Shown here: positions 1-13,434 of the stretch, piece by piece
How the letters are laid out: every line of letters begins with the position of its first letter
Numbering within the stretch: the stretch's first letter is position 1
Assembly (NCBI RefSeq): GCF_014898055.3
Contig: NW_023603184.1
Span: forward strand, 121,386,615 to 121,450,614
Direction: 5' to 3'
Length of the DNA stretch: 64,000 nucleotides
From: Talpa occidentalis
Lineage: Eukaryota > Chordata > Mammalia > Eulipotyphla > Talpidae
Program-made: the position numbers and the translations under genes
Notes under the pieces: model-generated
What the model was told of the DNA's origin: nothing
Database searches by the model: none
Seen by the model: the letters and a program-made list of their open reading frames with translations, nothing else

Positions 1-3000
1 CAAGGTTAGAAAGCACTGGATATAGGGAGTAGGTGTCTTGGCGTGTGATCCTGAGAGATCTTTAAGAAGGGACTGTAGACTGGTCAGGCATGGGTGGAGG
101 AGTAGAGTTGTCAAAATACTGAAGAAAGAAGAGAAACTCAACTAAAGTTTGGCCCAGGCATGAAAGCAGATATTTTGCCCAGATTGGTTAGTGAGTGCCA
201 ACACTTCAGCTAATAATTTCTGAAAGGAATTTGTGTCTGGCCTTGACATAGGCAAACGGGGCATCCATGAATCTTATCTAAGTTACCTGGAATATGGTGG
301 TTTTTTTCAGGAAGCCATTTCCTGGAACAAAAGGTAGAGGGATTTCTTAACAGATCTTGTTTTCCAGGAGCACAGGGATCAGGTAAAATTTAACATTCTC
401 AGTATACGGACAAATATCTACATATATATCTATATTAATGTTGTGTGGTATGTGTGGTATTCATATGTTCACATGCACACATGTTTATACAAATAGGTAA
501 ATATAAATATATAAAGGATGATTTAGGTTAAGAATAATGAGATTAGATATTACTTCTTTAAAGCCATATTGAAAAGATCATAATGAGTAACAAGAAAACT
601 TTCCTCAAGCCAGATGTGGTTATCATCTAATTTAATTCAATTTACTTCAAGTAGATCCAGAGTGCTCAAATGTACATCACATGAGAAATGACATATTCTT
701 AGAAACAGACTAGAGGGGAAAACCTTTCCCCCTCTTATTTCCCAATTTTTAAAAACAATTTGTATTGTTAAACAGTCCCCTTATATTAGTGATACATTAA
801 ACATTTATAAAAAGTATTCATCAAAACAAGAATAACTAGGAAACAAATTTTCCTTTTAAGGAAAAATTCATGAGTTTATAAGGTTAACTATAGCTATTTT
901 GAAGAAGAAATTCTTTTGCCTTTTTTTAAAAAAAGTTGAAATTCATTAAAAAAGTCTACAAAACTGTTCAGGAAACTATTTGAATAAGACAAGAAAGGAT
1001 TCACCATTATCCTTATAAAAATATTAATGTTTTGAAAGATGATAACTTATGGCAGCAAAAGACTCCCTATCACAGAACTATAACTTAGAATTGCGTCTTA
1101 AACTTTTGTATTACTAGATAAGATGATTTTATAGAAAGTTTATCAAAGCATTACGTAGAAATTGCTTGCTTTCAGAGACAAGAATATAGGTTTCTGCATT
1201 CCTTCAGTATGCAGCAAAATAGACCAAGTCCTCATGATTTAGTTTGTAAATCTGCCAGGACAAAGTTATGTGTTCTAAAAATAGCCAAACTCTGAGTGTT
1301 TATTTAAAAGATACTATTCTCAATGGACTTTTGAGTCAATGGACTCTAGGATGGAAAGTTCTTAACTTGCTTTACAGTGTTCTCCAGGATAAAAAGATTG
1401 CAACCCAAATCTCTCAGAGGTATCTCTAAATCAATGAGAATATTCTACACCTTCATTTGCTTCTCAGCAGTTGACATTATGGAGCAATAGAATAAAATCA
1501 GTTTGTGGATTCTTTTGCCTGATAAATTGTAATCTCATGGGCCAAAATGTAGTTTCTGATCAGTTACTAACAAATCTAGTTTCAGAAAATTGAACTTTTT
1601 TCTTAAACATGAGCTAAGAGATAGATGTATTTCTCAGATACATTTAAAATATACTAGATACCCTGAAAGTATGCCTGGATTTCAACAGCTAATTCTGATT
1701 GCCTTGGGTTAGAAGTGTGTGTTTGTCTCATTGTACTAATTTTCTGTTTTTCCAGATGTAGTTTCAATTTTTTAAAGCAAAAACAGAGAGAGGTGAGCTT
1801 GACTGCTTTAGAGTCACTCATGTTCTCTGATGGTACATTAATGAATCCATCATGTGTTCCTTCAGACTCTATGGTTGCATATATTTTGAATATCTAATAG
1901 AACAGTCATGTAAACATTCAGAAGCTATGGACAGTTTATTTGCTGGTGAAATCGTGGGTGGTTGCATACCACTTCCTCTTTCCCTTCCTTCCAGATGGTT
2001 CTTTACACTTATTAGATATGTTGCAGGAAACAGGCTCTTTTGTTTGTTATGGACTTGATATCAACAAGAAACTGATACCTAAGACCATTAAAAATGAAAC
2101 TGAGATGTTAATGTTTGTGTGTGCAGAGTGTTTTCAGAGTAGCTATGTCCTAATACTATATCTGGATAAATGAGACTAAAGATTATTAACAATGTATATT
2201 GTGTATCCTCTGAGTCAACCCTTAGTCTTTTTATATACTCTGAAACCAGAGAGGGAAAAAGTCAGCAGTTTCCTTCCTGTTCTCTTTTATCTATAATATA
2301 TTTTTGCCTGGGAGAGGAAGAATGTCATTGAAAGGAACAATTATATGTATATATAGTGTGTGCTTGTGTGTGTGTGTTATAACATAGTCCTCTGGTTCTT
2401 ATATTAAACAATCCATTTATTAACTGTACTCATTGTAAGCTCTGAATAATACATGCAGACATAATGGTAACAATATTCAAGAAATAATATCTTCCTCTGA
2501 ACTTTTGTTTATCTAAAATTATTCTCAGTTGTTCTTGTGAAAAATATATAAATGTATAACAGTATAATAATTACAAAGACTGTCAGGGTGAAATTGCATT
2601 ACCGAATACTGGAAAATAGTTTCTCAGCTATTAAATTAAAACTATATGATTTGGACTGAATAATTTCTGCTATCTTCTTAATAATCACCATTTTACAGAT
2701 TATCGGGTTTGTCTGAGAAAGTATAATTTTGTTCTAGAACTTCCTCTCTGGTCAGGAAGAGAGGAAGCAAATAGTGAAGTGACTACTACTGTCCTTATTC
2801 TTTTAATAACTGCTACTGGAAAGGTCATTTCCTTTGAATCCTTTGTCAAGGATACCCAGGAAGAGTTTTCACAGGAGACCCTGAACTACAGCTGGCCTTG
2901 ATAATTGATTACATGAGGTTTTTGAATTTCACTGTAGTTAAGCATCAGCACAGTGAAAATTATCTTCCTGAACACCAGGGCAGTTTCATTTTTAAAATGC

Positions 3001-5060
3001 AAGTAAATTAGTGCCTCTGAACCCACTTTCGGAGGTAAGTGTATATAGATGCTTCCCCCTACTAACAAGCAATACTCAGACACCAGCAGGGTATCCAATT
3101 CAGCTCCACTCTGACACTGCCTACACAGAGATAGCATTAGATCCCACAGGCAACGGACTCAGTCCCCAAGCCCACTCTCCTCTTCAGACACCAGTCACAA
3201 AGCCTTATGCCCAAATCCTCCAGGTGTTACCTATTACCTTTCTAGGGGTGCTTTCCCTCCTCTTTTTTACTCTACACCCTTCCTCCCCAAGTTCTCAAAA
3301 TTAGATAATCTTCTTTTTATTACTTTACCTGGAATTTATGTATAATTTCAATCCTTTGTTTCCTACCCTGTATCACTATATTCTAATAAGTTGTTCCCAT
3401 GTTTTTTTCTCATCAAAATGTCTCTCCTGCAGTGTGGGGATGTTGCTTTACCCAGGGTTGAACTTAAGCAAGGCAGACAGGATTACAGAAGCTAAGTGAT
3501 TTTTTCAAAATAACAGCTAACTAATAAGCAGCAGGGCTGGAGCAAACCTTGATCTGTTTTTAACATCTACAGTCATGGTCTCCAGTGTGTCAGTTACCGC
3601 TGGATGCTTGTGTGCCACTTGGGAATGTGGGCATTTCTGCCATTCTTGGCAGCTCCATTTTCTCATGAGGTTGAGATTTTGTCCTTTTTCTTCCTTCTGC
3701 TTCTGGGGAATTTCGTTTTTCCTGGCCTCCTTTACCCAGGCTCATTTTTACTTCACAGAATGCAGTCAAGCACTCATGTGCACTAAACTGGTAATTTGCT
3801 TTTAGCTTTTTCTCTCAGTAGGCTCAGTGGCCACCTTCAATTTTCTCATCCTCCAGGTACCCATTTCTTGTCTTGTTAGGTAACTAGCAACCATTCTCAA
3901 ACTTATTTCTACAATTAAATAGGTTTCCATGTGCCCTTTGCAGTTCCTTCCACCCATTTTTCTCGGGTCAGCAGTGTGTGCACATGTCCACACTGTACAA
4001 ATAGTACACATTGTGTGCTATTTGCAGTGAGTCTGTTTTACATTTTACAATTGTGGTGCCCACATTCAACCTTTTATTATTACAGATGAAACAGCACATG
4101 GTATATGCTCAAAATTTATTTGTTTAATTAAATTATTTGAATTGAAACCCAGAAAGAATATTAAAACTTAAAACTGCAATAAGACTTTAGTTACTATTGA
4201 CTTTAGTTGCTCATAAGAAGACTGAAAACAAATACATTAATTCTTGTTGGGTTTCTTGTCTTTTCCCAGCAGGTTTCAGATATCACAGCAATTCGAGTGA
4301 CTATACTTTAGATTTTTTATATCATTTGAAAAACTCTTATCCTTGAGGCCCATCCTCCCTTTGTGAATCACTACCATTTTCATCACTGTCATTCTTTAAA
4401 TATTTATCAAGAGTTCATCATATACCTAGTGCTATCAATATATTAAAATACTTGAAAAGTTTGCTTTCCTTCCTAGAAGTCACTTATTCCCCAGGTGAAA
4501 TTTCTCTCTTTGGTTGTAGTGACAGTTTTGGGAAAATCCTCTCATCTTGAGATCATTAGTTTTAGCTGGTAACAGAGAATCATTAAAAAATGCAACTTGT
4601 ATACTGGAAAGAAATGGGACAGTTTAGGGAAAATCAAAATATTCCTGTAAAACTGAAATAAAACATTTGACTGATTGGATTTGATGAATTTGATTCTCTT
4701 TCAAATATTTTTAATACAAAATGCACTTTAGCAAAAACAAAAAATAACAGGTAACAACTTTAAAATACTTATTCTTTGCTAGACAGGGTTTCAAGTGCTT
4801 TCTTAACCATTTAATTCTGTATAGGGTATGAAAAAGCACATTGACAATGGCAAAGCCAAACTTTATAAAAATAATTAAAATGCTAAAGTTAACTAACATA
4901 TTAATGCAAAGGGGTCTTTATGTGGACAGAGAAGGGTTTGTTATTCATAGTACCACAGGTAAACGATGCTAAAAATTTAAACACAGAGGTTCCCAGTATG
5001 ATTGGATACAGGTAATAAATTAACTTGAGACACAGATTGGGACATTGGGAGAGGTATGTC
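1..5060. other. Non-coding DNA, probable intron, no gene seen
   Basis: AT-rich sequence with many stops in every frame and no long or biased reading frame. It contains short TG/TA-rich stretches (about 420-520 and 2340-2375) and a faint MIR-like piece near 3455-3545. If the terminal exon at 23675 is real, this belongs to the last intron of that gene; that is inference, since no other exon of the gene is identified here. Confidence 0.6.
3455..3545 (-). repeat. Degenerate MIR SINE fragment
   Basis: The order of a decayed tRNA-like core in reverse is visible: a 'gctaagtgatttttt' segment, then 'aacagctaactaataag', then 'cagggctgg'. This matches the MIR layout (low-gap core followed by 'cacagctagtaagtggcagagccggg'). 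Divergence is high, so the call is tentative. Confidence 0.45.
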
Positions 5061-5409
5061 TGTTATGGGCTGGATTATCCCCCTTCCCCAAATTCATATG
5101 TTGAAGTACTAGTTAGGATTACACAGGGGTAATTAAATCAAAATGTGGTCATTAAAGTGGACTCTAAACCAATAAGACTAGTGTCCCTCTAAGAAAAGGA
5201 AACTAAACAAAGACACATAGACAGGGAAGACCATGTGAGAAAATAAGAAGACAGCCATTTCCAAGCCAAAGGGAAGTTTCAAAGAAATTAATCATGCTGA
5301 TAACTTGCTAACAGGTTTCTAGTTTCCAGAATTGTGAGAAAATAAATTTATATAATTTAATCCAATCAGCCTGTGGAACTTTACTATGGCAGCCTAGTAA
5401 ATGAATACA
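5061..5409 (+). repeat. MaLR (MLT1-type) LTR
   Basis: The segment begins TGTTATGGGCTG, has 'aaattcatatgttgaag' near the start, 'gtggtcattaaagtgg' and 'aagactagtgtcc' in the middle, 'ccagaattgtgagaaaataaa' near the end, and closes 'ctatggcagcctagtaaatgaataca'-like. This order is that of ERVL-MaLR LTRs of the MLT1A class, about 350-380 bp long. It contains AATAAA near its 3' part, as expected for an LTR polyadenylation signal. It is an old solo LTR; no internal region is next to it. Confidence 0.8.
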
Positions 5410-5741
5410 GGACTGTCTTGATCACTTTAGAATACTATAGATTGGTTTACCCAACATACATTTTTCTCATAGTTCTAAAGGCTGCGAAGTCTGAGATCCG
5501 GGTATTAAAAGGCTGTATTCTTATGAGAACCATCTTCCTGGTTTCCTCACATGATGGAGAGAATGTGAACTCAGAATCTCTGTATCTCTTGAGAAGGGTT
5601 ATCCCATTATGGAAGCTCCACACCCATGACCTCATCCAAATCTAATTGCCTTCCAAAGGCTTCACTTCCAAATACCATCACATTGGGGATCAAGGCTTCA
5701 ACATATGAATTTTGGAGGGACCAGACATTCAGTACACAGCA
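5410..5741 (-). repeat. MaLR LTR, reverse orientation
   Basis: Read on the minus strand it starts TGCTGTGTACTGAATGTCTGG, then 'aaattcatatgttgaagcc', then 'aatgtgatggtatttgga', and ends with the 'actatgagaaaa...' tail typical of MSTx/MLT1 LTRs. It abuts the preceding LTR tail to tail with no spacer. The two are not a provirus pair because they are inverted and differ in subtype. Confidence 0.75.
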
Positions 5742-6549
5742 GTGACCAGGAAGAAAAAGATTGAAAGCTAAAGCTTAAGGAGTTTTTGAATATATAACCC
5801 ATTAGGAAAAAAATTGTTTTCTATTGAACATTGGCTAAAAATTTAATTTAATTAGAATACATCTTTGTGGGACAGGTATATTATCCATGGTCACATGACT
5901 TCTTCTCTATGTAGGCAGACAGGACAGCCTTCTTAGTGGTTTGGTAGTATTCCATTGGCTCACCCTTCCCAAATAGAGATACCTGTTATCACGCCACCTG
6001 ACCTTGAAATTTCTGTTAGCATCACAGTCATTTCTTGAGTTATTTTCTCAGAAAATTCAGTAATAGGGTCCTGAGTACCAGGTAAGAGACAATGTACTAG
6101 TTATAAATGGATAAGCTAGTTTTGGGGTGAGCTGACTATTTCTTGACAAAATCAAAAAAGTCAGAAAATGAGATTTTGCTGGAAATGGAAGGCCCTTGTT
6201 CTGGGAAATTCTAGGCTGAGGCAAACATGTATTCAATGGCACCCAATTTATTCTTTCATTTGACATTTCTTTGGAGCTCTGCTTCAGACGTGATTCTTTG
6301 CTGATGGAGAGACAGCATATGACAGAGGAAGACTCTAAACTCAAGGAGTGTGTATTTTTGTGGGAGATACAGATGTTAAAAAGGTGCAAAACACAATTAG
6401 CTATTTAATTGTACTGTGGCAAGTTTTAGGAAAGAGGCTGGAGAGAGTAAAAAAATCATTGTGAATTACTGTATTGCTGAAGGTCGGCACCATCATTTAG
6501 CTGTCCAATGCAAAAAACACTAGCCATAGGTGTTCATTTAAGAAGGAGT
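5742..6549. other. Unassigned non-coding DNA
   Basis: No open frame with coding character and no repeat that I can name. Confidence 0.5.
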
Positions 6550-6715
6550 ACTGAAAAAAAATAAGTGAAATCATATATTCAGTTTCTCAGTGGCACTAGT
6601 CGTGTTTTAAGTGCTCAGTAGCCACATGTGGCTAATGACTACCTTTGTTGGACAGCAGAGATAGAGAATATTTCCATCATTGCAGATGGTTTCTTTGGCA
6701 AGCACTGTCTGGTCT
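6550..6715 (-). mobile_element. MER5A-type hAT-Charlie MITE
   Basis: The diagnostic run 'gtgctcagtagccacatgtg' is followed by 'gctaatgactacctttgttggacagcagagatagagaatatttccatcattgcag', in the order of the reverse complement of MER5A. It is a non-autonomous DNA transposon relic with no coding capacity. The ends are worn and I cannot define the terminal inverted repeats or the 8-bp target duplication. Confidence 0.8.
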
Positions 6716-9239
6716 ACAAAGTTGTGGCAGAACTGCAAAGTCAAAGAAGAGAAACTGTAGCTGTTAACTCCTTAGAGAATAGAAGATATTTATGTCTATT
6801 AAAATAGTCCACTTTTGGCTGTAGGCCATAATGCAAATCTCATCTTAGCCTGACCTTCAAAATGAGGAGGGGGACTTGATTTTAAACTAGAGACACATTT
6901 TCTTTTCTCTTAGTATTGTGGATATTGAGAGTTTGCATTCTTTGAGTGTTCATTTTTGTATTTATAAGCAATTTGTCCACAGTAATTAGGGGATTTTTAC
7001 ATTTTTCCCTTTTATTTAAAAAACTTGAAGATAAAAAGTAAACATCCTGTAGTTTATAGATATGAGGAGTGTTGGAAACTGTTCTTTTTAAATAATATGG
7101 CAGCATTTGGACTCTCAAAATGAGAAGACTAATCTCAACTTTAGTACAGCCAGTATCTACTTTTCCAGTAAAAGAGAAATAAAAGTAGAAACCATTATGT
7201 GGGTAGAGAAGAAAATTTGTTGTGATGGTTTAAGACTCTTTAACTTGACATTAGTGGAAGACTGTTAAAAAAAATGCAACCTGAAGCTAAGGATTAAAAA
7301 AATAATATGTCATGGTGGGGGATATGCTTTTGCTGCCACCCCTAAAGGTCACCCTTTGAAGGGAGCTGAGGCAGCCTCCAGGATCTATTGATTTCTCTGT
7401 AGCACTGGAACATCCTCTGACAGGTGTCAGGCTGTCTGTTCACCCATAAATATGGAAAGTTAAAACCTAGGCAAGAGTGGCCCATGGGATCTTGCTAATA
7501 GATGGTCGGAATGTTTCAGTGTGTGTTCTGAATTTACATTACATACATTTTTACTTAAGCTGCACAAAAACTTGACCATATAAAATAAACCAATATTGAT
7601 AAATATTTTCCTTTATTGAGGAGCAGAACTTCTCAAGTTTCTAGGGTTACAAAGTTTTAAGATCCTGTCTAGGTATATGCAGTTCCTCTAACTTGCCTCT
7701 AATGGGGTTGCTTTGTCTTGGTAGGTCAGTAATTTTCCTTAATGACATGCTTTCATTCTGTTTGCATCACTTTCTTCTTATCTCCACGCACCAGCATAGC
7801 TACCACTCTGTAGTTCTCCAAATATCCCCAGGTCATTTTTACCTTGTTGTCACTAAGTAAGTAAAAATGGAAAAAGGTAGTAGGGGTAAGTGGTCTGCAG
7901 CCCTGGCCAAGGGCAGTCCTTTAATTGCCCTTCTCAAGGGGCCATCATGCAAAGAACCTCTCCTAGGGGTGCTTTCCTTATTTCCATTGGTTCTGAATCT
8001 GAGGTGCTGACATTCATTCTGCACTTTCAGCAAATGAAGAAGACTGGCAAGTGAGGGATCTGGTTTCAGCTCATATGGTGAATGTGTGTGGGTGAGTGTG
8101 CCTGTGAGTGTGTGTGTGCACGGACCTATATCCTAGTCCCTCTTGTACACCGATGGTTGTGAACTGACCTTTTCCCTTCTCTTTCCTCTATATTTGCTGT
8201 TAGTGGGTGTTTCAGGCATGACAGGATGAGAGAGGGGCAAAAGGAGGCATTATGGGGTGAACATTTCCAGTTGCCCTACAACTCACATTACTATCTTTAC
8301 AGTGAATATTCATAAATGAATAATGGTAACAGTTTTCACTTGTTAAATTATGCTATTAACCTTTATCAAATAGCAGAAAGAATTTTGTCTTATAACTATC
8401 AACAGATTCTTAAACCTGAGAGTTTAAATCATATTTAACTAAGTTATGTATGTAAAGATTTTCCAAAAAGCAGGTAGAAAACACAGCCTTATACATATAA
8501 CAGGAATTGATAATTTAACTTATTTTTTTTAATTACATAAAGTAAATTATTTGACAGTATAAAATTATCAGTTTTCCTTCTTTCACCAGTTTGTGAAAGC
8601 AAGTAGCTAGATCTTTCTTTTTGCATTTGAAAAGGAATATTTCAAATTTTGCTGAGAAAGATATTTTCCATATGAAAATATGTATCCATAATGTTCACCT
8701 CTAAATGCTTAAACATGTAGGTTAGATTTTGATAACTTCGTAAGTTTTCAGAATTTATTTGATGTCACTTCTACATACTTACAATGGTTGGGGTGCAAAT
8801 GTCCATGGAAGCAGAGAAATAAATGAAATGTTTTATAGAAAGCCGTTTCTAGCTATTGGAGCACAAGCTTTTTGTGGACAGACAAGTCCTTTCTCCCCAA
8901 GTTCAAAACAGGGAAGCCACCTGGTGGACAATATGAGAATTCTTCATTTTCTGAAGGTACTATAAAATCCCTGCTTGTTTTACTTTCAAGTTCAGGTAGA
9001 TTTATTTTTATGTTTCAACTAACATGACTTATATTTTTAATTGCCAAGGCACTCTCCTACATCATGAAAATAAAGGTATTTTGAAGGTGAAAAAACATTA
9101 GGATACTGTGAAAATCAAGTGAGATGAACAATCCAAGAAGTAGAGACTTAGTTTTTCCATTTCACATTTTATTTTTTCCCCTCACAATTCCTTGTTCGGC
9201 ATATATATATAAACACTTTTATAAAAGCCTTTCAGTTTC
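6716..9239. other. Non-coding DNA, no gene seen
   Basis: Mixed-composition sequence with a short GT-rich run around 8085-8125. No coding signal and no repeat family that I can name with confidence. Confidence 0.5.
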
Positions 9240-10330
9240 CTCCAGCTACTCGCATTCATTTCTCTTTCCTCCCCTACACTGCCAAACTTCTTAATTAGGT
9301 TGTTTACACTTGCTGTATCCACTTCCTTACCTCCCACACCATCCTTAGCCAACCTCAATCTGTTTTCTCGGCGGATACCGCATTAAATCTTTGTCACCAA
9401 GGTCATCAGTCACCTAGTCACGAAACCTTATGGACACTTTTTAACCTTTGTCTTACTTGACTATTTGGGGACATTCTGTGGGGCTGATTGATCTCGAAAA
9501 CTGCTTCCCTTGATTTCTGGGGCACCACACTCTCCAGGTCTTCCTGTTACAGCTCTGGCTCTTCCTCCAGGAGCTTTCCTATACTCTTCTGTTCGATGCT
9601 GGTGTTTCCAAGGGTGCTAACCTAGGCTTCCTTCTCTGCTTACTCTGTCCTTTCTAACTGGGCCATAGTGTTCATGCTGATGGTTTTTATTACTATCTCT
9701 ATGTTGTCAAATCCCAAATGTACATCTTTGGCCCAATGTCTCTCCTTATCCCTAGATGACCTCACCACCCTTCCCTTCCGCTACACACCAGGCTTCCCAA
9801 ACTTTGGTCTTCCTGGTACAGCGAGGTCAGCATGTCTTAAACTGTTCTCATCTCTGTCCACATCTTTTGGCTGCCCTCAGCTCACCTCTGGTATTCCTAC
9901 TTGAATGAATGGATAGCAGTTCAGAGTCATCCAAGTAAGAATCCTGAGAGTCATTCTAAATCTTTTTCCTGAACCTCCCCTGCCAATCAGTTATCAATTG
10001 TTGTTGAATCAACCTCCCAAATTTCCTTCTAAAAAATCTCACTCCCATAACTCTTGGCTTTGTTCTCTTCATTTATTACCTAAGCTAGAGGAAAAAAAAA
10101 AATCTCTTTACTCTTTTACCATTGCCCTCCTGAGCAAAGCTGCTGGGATGACCTTTCTGAACATAAATCTGGGCATTGCCATTCTGCCTCTTAAAGCCCT
10201 TCCAAGGTTTTCCACAGCTCCTCCTGCAAACTTCTTAACTGCCCTCTGAATTCTGTGACCTCCTTCCTCTTCATGCACCACCCCAGTCACCTGCCCTTGT
10301 TGTACCTCAGGTGCGCCAGGGGTGCTGAGC
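9240..10330 (+). mobile_element. L2 LINE fragment (3' portion)
   Basis: This is a pyrimidine-rich tract with the recognisable order of an L2 3' region: 'tgccaaacttcttaa', 'accaaggtcatcagtcacct', 'caatgtctctcc', 'gagagtcattctaaatc', 'ccaatcagttatcaa', 'acataaatctgggcattgccattctgcctcttaaagccctt', and 'cctcttcatgcaccacccc'. Minus-strand frames of up to 152 codons that cross it are by-products of its composition. The copy is ancient and non-functional. Confidence 0.7.
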
Positions 10331-13088
10331 AGTGACAGGGGCTGTCCCTTCTCCTTTATAAGCATGTCTTCAACAGGGGTGGTGAACAGCACAGGGAATG
10401 TGGTGCTGGACTGTGGGTGCTCTGGTGGTGGGAAAACTATGGTGATCACACTTAAAGGGGAAATCATATATTGTCCAAAACTTAAACAAGCACACAAATA
10501 AGTAAAAATATGTCTTCCGACTCTGTTGTAGCCCCTACCTATCCTGAGAAAATACCTGGCATACAATAAGCCTTCAAAAGGTATCTATTGGGGGAAGAAA
10601 AGATTCCTAACTTCATTAGCATCTGAATCAATTTTTGAGTATATTTATTTATATGGACTCATTTAAAAATATTAATCTAATCTAAGTGGAATAAAAGTCA
10701 GGAAAAAATGTGTGACTATAGATTCTGATTTCAAGTAGAAAATCAATGCAACTTTCATTTCCATGTTTAATTGTGACTCTTCTAAAAATTCGACACTCAA
10801 AAGGAACAGATATTCTAGTCAGGACATGAAAATTTATAGTTGAAAAAGTTAGTGCAAGTTGGTTTCCTATTAATAAAAAAAAATTCAATTGAAAAAAAAA
10901 ATTGTGTCTTGTACCTGCTGCCAGGAACTTCTCTCTGCTTCAGCTCTTAGCTGCCTACCTTCACTGATATTAGTGCCTTCTCCCACCTTCCCATCCTACC
11001 CTGCGCCCCCCCCCCATCATGGAACTTTAATTGCTTCCTTATCTCTTTCCCATGTATAGTCTCTCATTTGAAATAATTAAATGATGAAATTTAACCGTGA
11101 TTTTAAACTGAGCCCTAATTAATAAATGATAGACTTTCAGTATATAAGGTGAATTCAAAGAACATCTCAGCCAATCCTCTTGTTTAATAGAGAAGGAAAC
11201 TGCAGCTCTCAGGAGTTCGTGATATTCACAAGGTCACCCATTCATAAGTTGTTAATCATTCTTCCCATAACCCCTGACCTTTCTCTCCTTTTGACTGACT
11301 CTTTCTTTACAAGAAGCTTAGAAAGCTCTAGCTGGGACAAAAGCATAGTGTTTTGCCTTGGTTATCAAAACAATCAAGTGGTATGATTGAAATTACAATG
11401 TACACTTGTCGCTTCTCATTTAAAGTAAAACATTTCTCTGAGTTACAGGGAACAGGGACTCATCAGGCAACTCCAGGTGAGCTCATGCAGGAAAGAAACA
11501 CAGCTCCTGTGAAGAAGAGAAGCCAGAGTGTTGCCCTAGTATCTCAGGCTAAAAGGTCATGGCTGTTCCAGCAGGCTCCAGGAAACTCTTTTCCTCTCAG
11601 GAACAGGAATTTGTGACTTTTCACCCTGGTGCTGTGGTCTTGGAGGGATCAGCTCTCTCCTCTCTCTTTCCTATACGTTCTAGTACCTCTTTCTGCTGGT
11701 GACTCACTGATTTCCCAGTCCCACTTTGACAAAATTAATCTGATTGGTTTGACTAATTACCATTTTTGCTGCCTGTAGTCAGGCTAGCTCATAGGTCACT
11801 GGCCAGTTATTGGTGGCAAGGGAGGTAGGTTGTTACAGTACAGAGCAGGGCCACCCTTGCTCTAGGTCAGCCTGCCACTGCTTTCTTTAGAAAGGTCTCT
11901 GCAGAAAACAGTATCACACAAGACTTGTCAAATGAAGTACCGGATTTCTAAAAGTTCTCTAAAAATGTGGTTTTTATGTTCTGCATATCAAGGCTTAAGA
12001 AATATCCACTACTGAAATATTAGCATTAAAACAATGTTCTTTTCTATTAGTCTGATAGTTTGATTTTCATGGTTATCTATTCTGGGAAGGATTTTGAGGC
12101 CTGGACAAGAAGAGCATTTAGGGAGGCATCAGCGTGACACAAAGTTGAATGGTTTGGGAGACTGTGTGGTGAATTTTTCCAGATATATCTATATCTGATT
12201 TTTATCACAATAAATATCTAAAATGTAGAAAGTTAACTTAAAAATAGGTAAGAGTGATGGTGTTGGACATTCAGAAGAGATGTTGTGATGACTGTATGTG
12301 ATGATTTAATAGTGCATCTTCTATAAAGTGGACATAGGTGACATGGGAAATGTGTCTCTTCCCAGGAAGTGGCACTTACAGCTGTGAATTTGCTGTTGAG
12401 TTATCCATGTGCTCTTCTGTCGCTCGTGCTTTTACTCCAACTTCATATAACTAGATGTTTGTTTAAAAGATGCTATTGTTGTGTGAACCCTGATTGGATT
12501 CTGGATTTTTTGAAAAACTACAAAATATATCCTGGGGAATTTGGGAAAAATTAATATGTACTGCTTGTTGGAAAAACTACTGAAAAAAAAATTACACTTA
12601 ATTTCCTAAGTTTTGTGATAGTATTGTAGTTATGTAGAATGTCCTTATTTTCATCAAATGCCTACTGACTGAGGTATTTCGGGTGAGCTAGATGATAGAC
12701 AGAAGTAAATAGATTAAGCCAACTTAATACAATATGAATAATTGGGAAATGTAGATGCTATTGTTTCAAATTTACAGGGTAAATTTCAAAGTAAATATAA
12801 AACACTGGAGGAAAAATATGTACCTGAGTTTTGTAGATGGCTTGAGTCTGAGATCTGAAACTTGAGCTCTTCTCAGAGCAGAGAGAACAGGTATTGACAT
12901 TTCCTTGGACTAACAGTAGTAAGGTGTTTAACTAAATATCCTGCTGGATTTGCGGCACCAACAGTGAATACCTCATTAATCATCAAATCTCTAAACAGTC
13001 ATTGTGGAGGAAGCTGAGTTGGCTGCTCCTTGGTTTGAATATTAATAAGGAGCACATTTCATTTGATTGCTACTTTAGCCTTCTTAAC
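10331..13088. other. Non-coding DNA with a weak MIR near 11130-11270
   Basis: Contains a C10 run near 11005-11015 and a probable decayed MIR at about 11130-11270 ('agagaaggaaactgcagctc' then 'cacaaggtcaccca', minus-strand layout). No other recognisable element and no coding signal. Confidence 0.45.
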
Positions 13089-13343
13089 AAAGAAAATGAC
13101 TCATGTTGGGCCTCCCCGGTGGCGCAGCGGTTGAGCGCTGGGTTGCGAAGCTGCCGCAGCTGGTTCGATCCCCTGCTGCTCCCCGGCCACTGGAGGAGGG
13201 TCCCACAAGGCGCGCAGACCTCTCCTGCCGCCCGCTGCTCCCCTCAGCAGTGTACTTCGCTCCTTCTGCCTGTTCTGCTCCCTGCTCTGGCTCTGGTGAA
13301 TTCTCTCACCCTCCCGCGCTTCTGACTGTACCCAGTGCTTGTG

Positions 13344-13374
<31 letters not shown>

Positions 13375-13434
13375 AATAAAGACCAAGAGTTCCTTAAAAA
13401 AAAAAAAAAAAAAAAAAGAAAATGACTCATGTTG
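13089..13434 (+). mobile_element. Young tRNA-derived SINE with 20-bp target duplication
   Basis: The full-length element spans about 13109-13416. The head 'ggcctccccggtggcgcagc' carries a perfect Pol III A box (TGGCGCAGCGG), and the B box is GGTTCGATCCC at about 13160. A body of about 180 bp is followed by eight AAAT units, then the unique string 'gaccaagagttcctt', then an A22-type tail. The flanks are duplicated: 'aaagaaaatgactcatgttg' lies just before the head (13089-13108) and again just after the tail (13415-13434). The duplication and preserved CpGs indicate a recent L1-mediated insertion. It is one of only two copies in + orientation. Confidence 0.92.

Noticed and set aside
10108..10566. 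152-codon minus-strand frame
   Set aside because: Its greater part is antisense to an L2 fragment; no splice sites, domain or start context support it.
13109..13200. tRNA gene
   Set aside because: A and B boxes are present, but the sequence does not close a cloverleaf and continues into a SINE body with A tail and target duplication.
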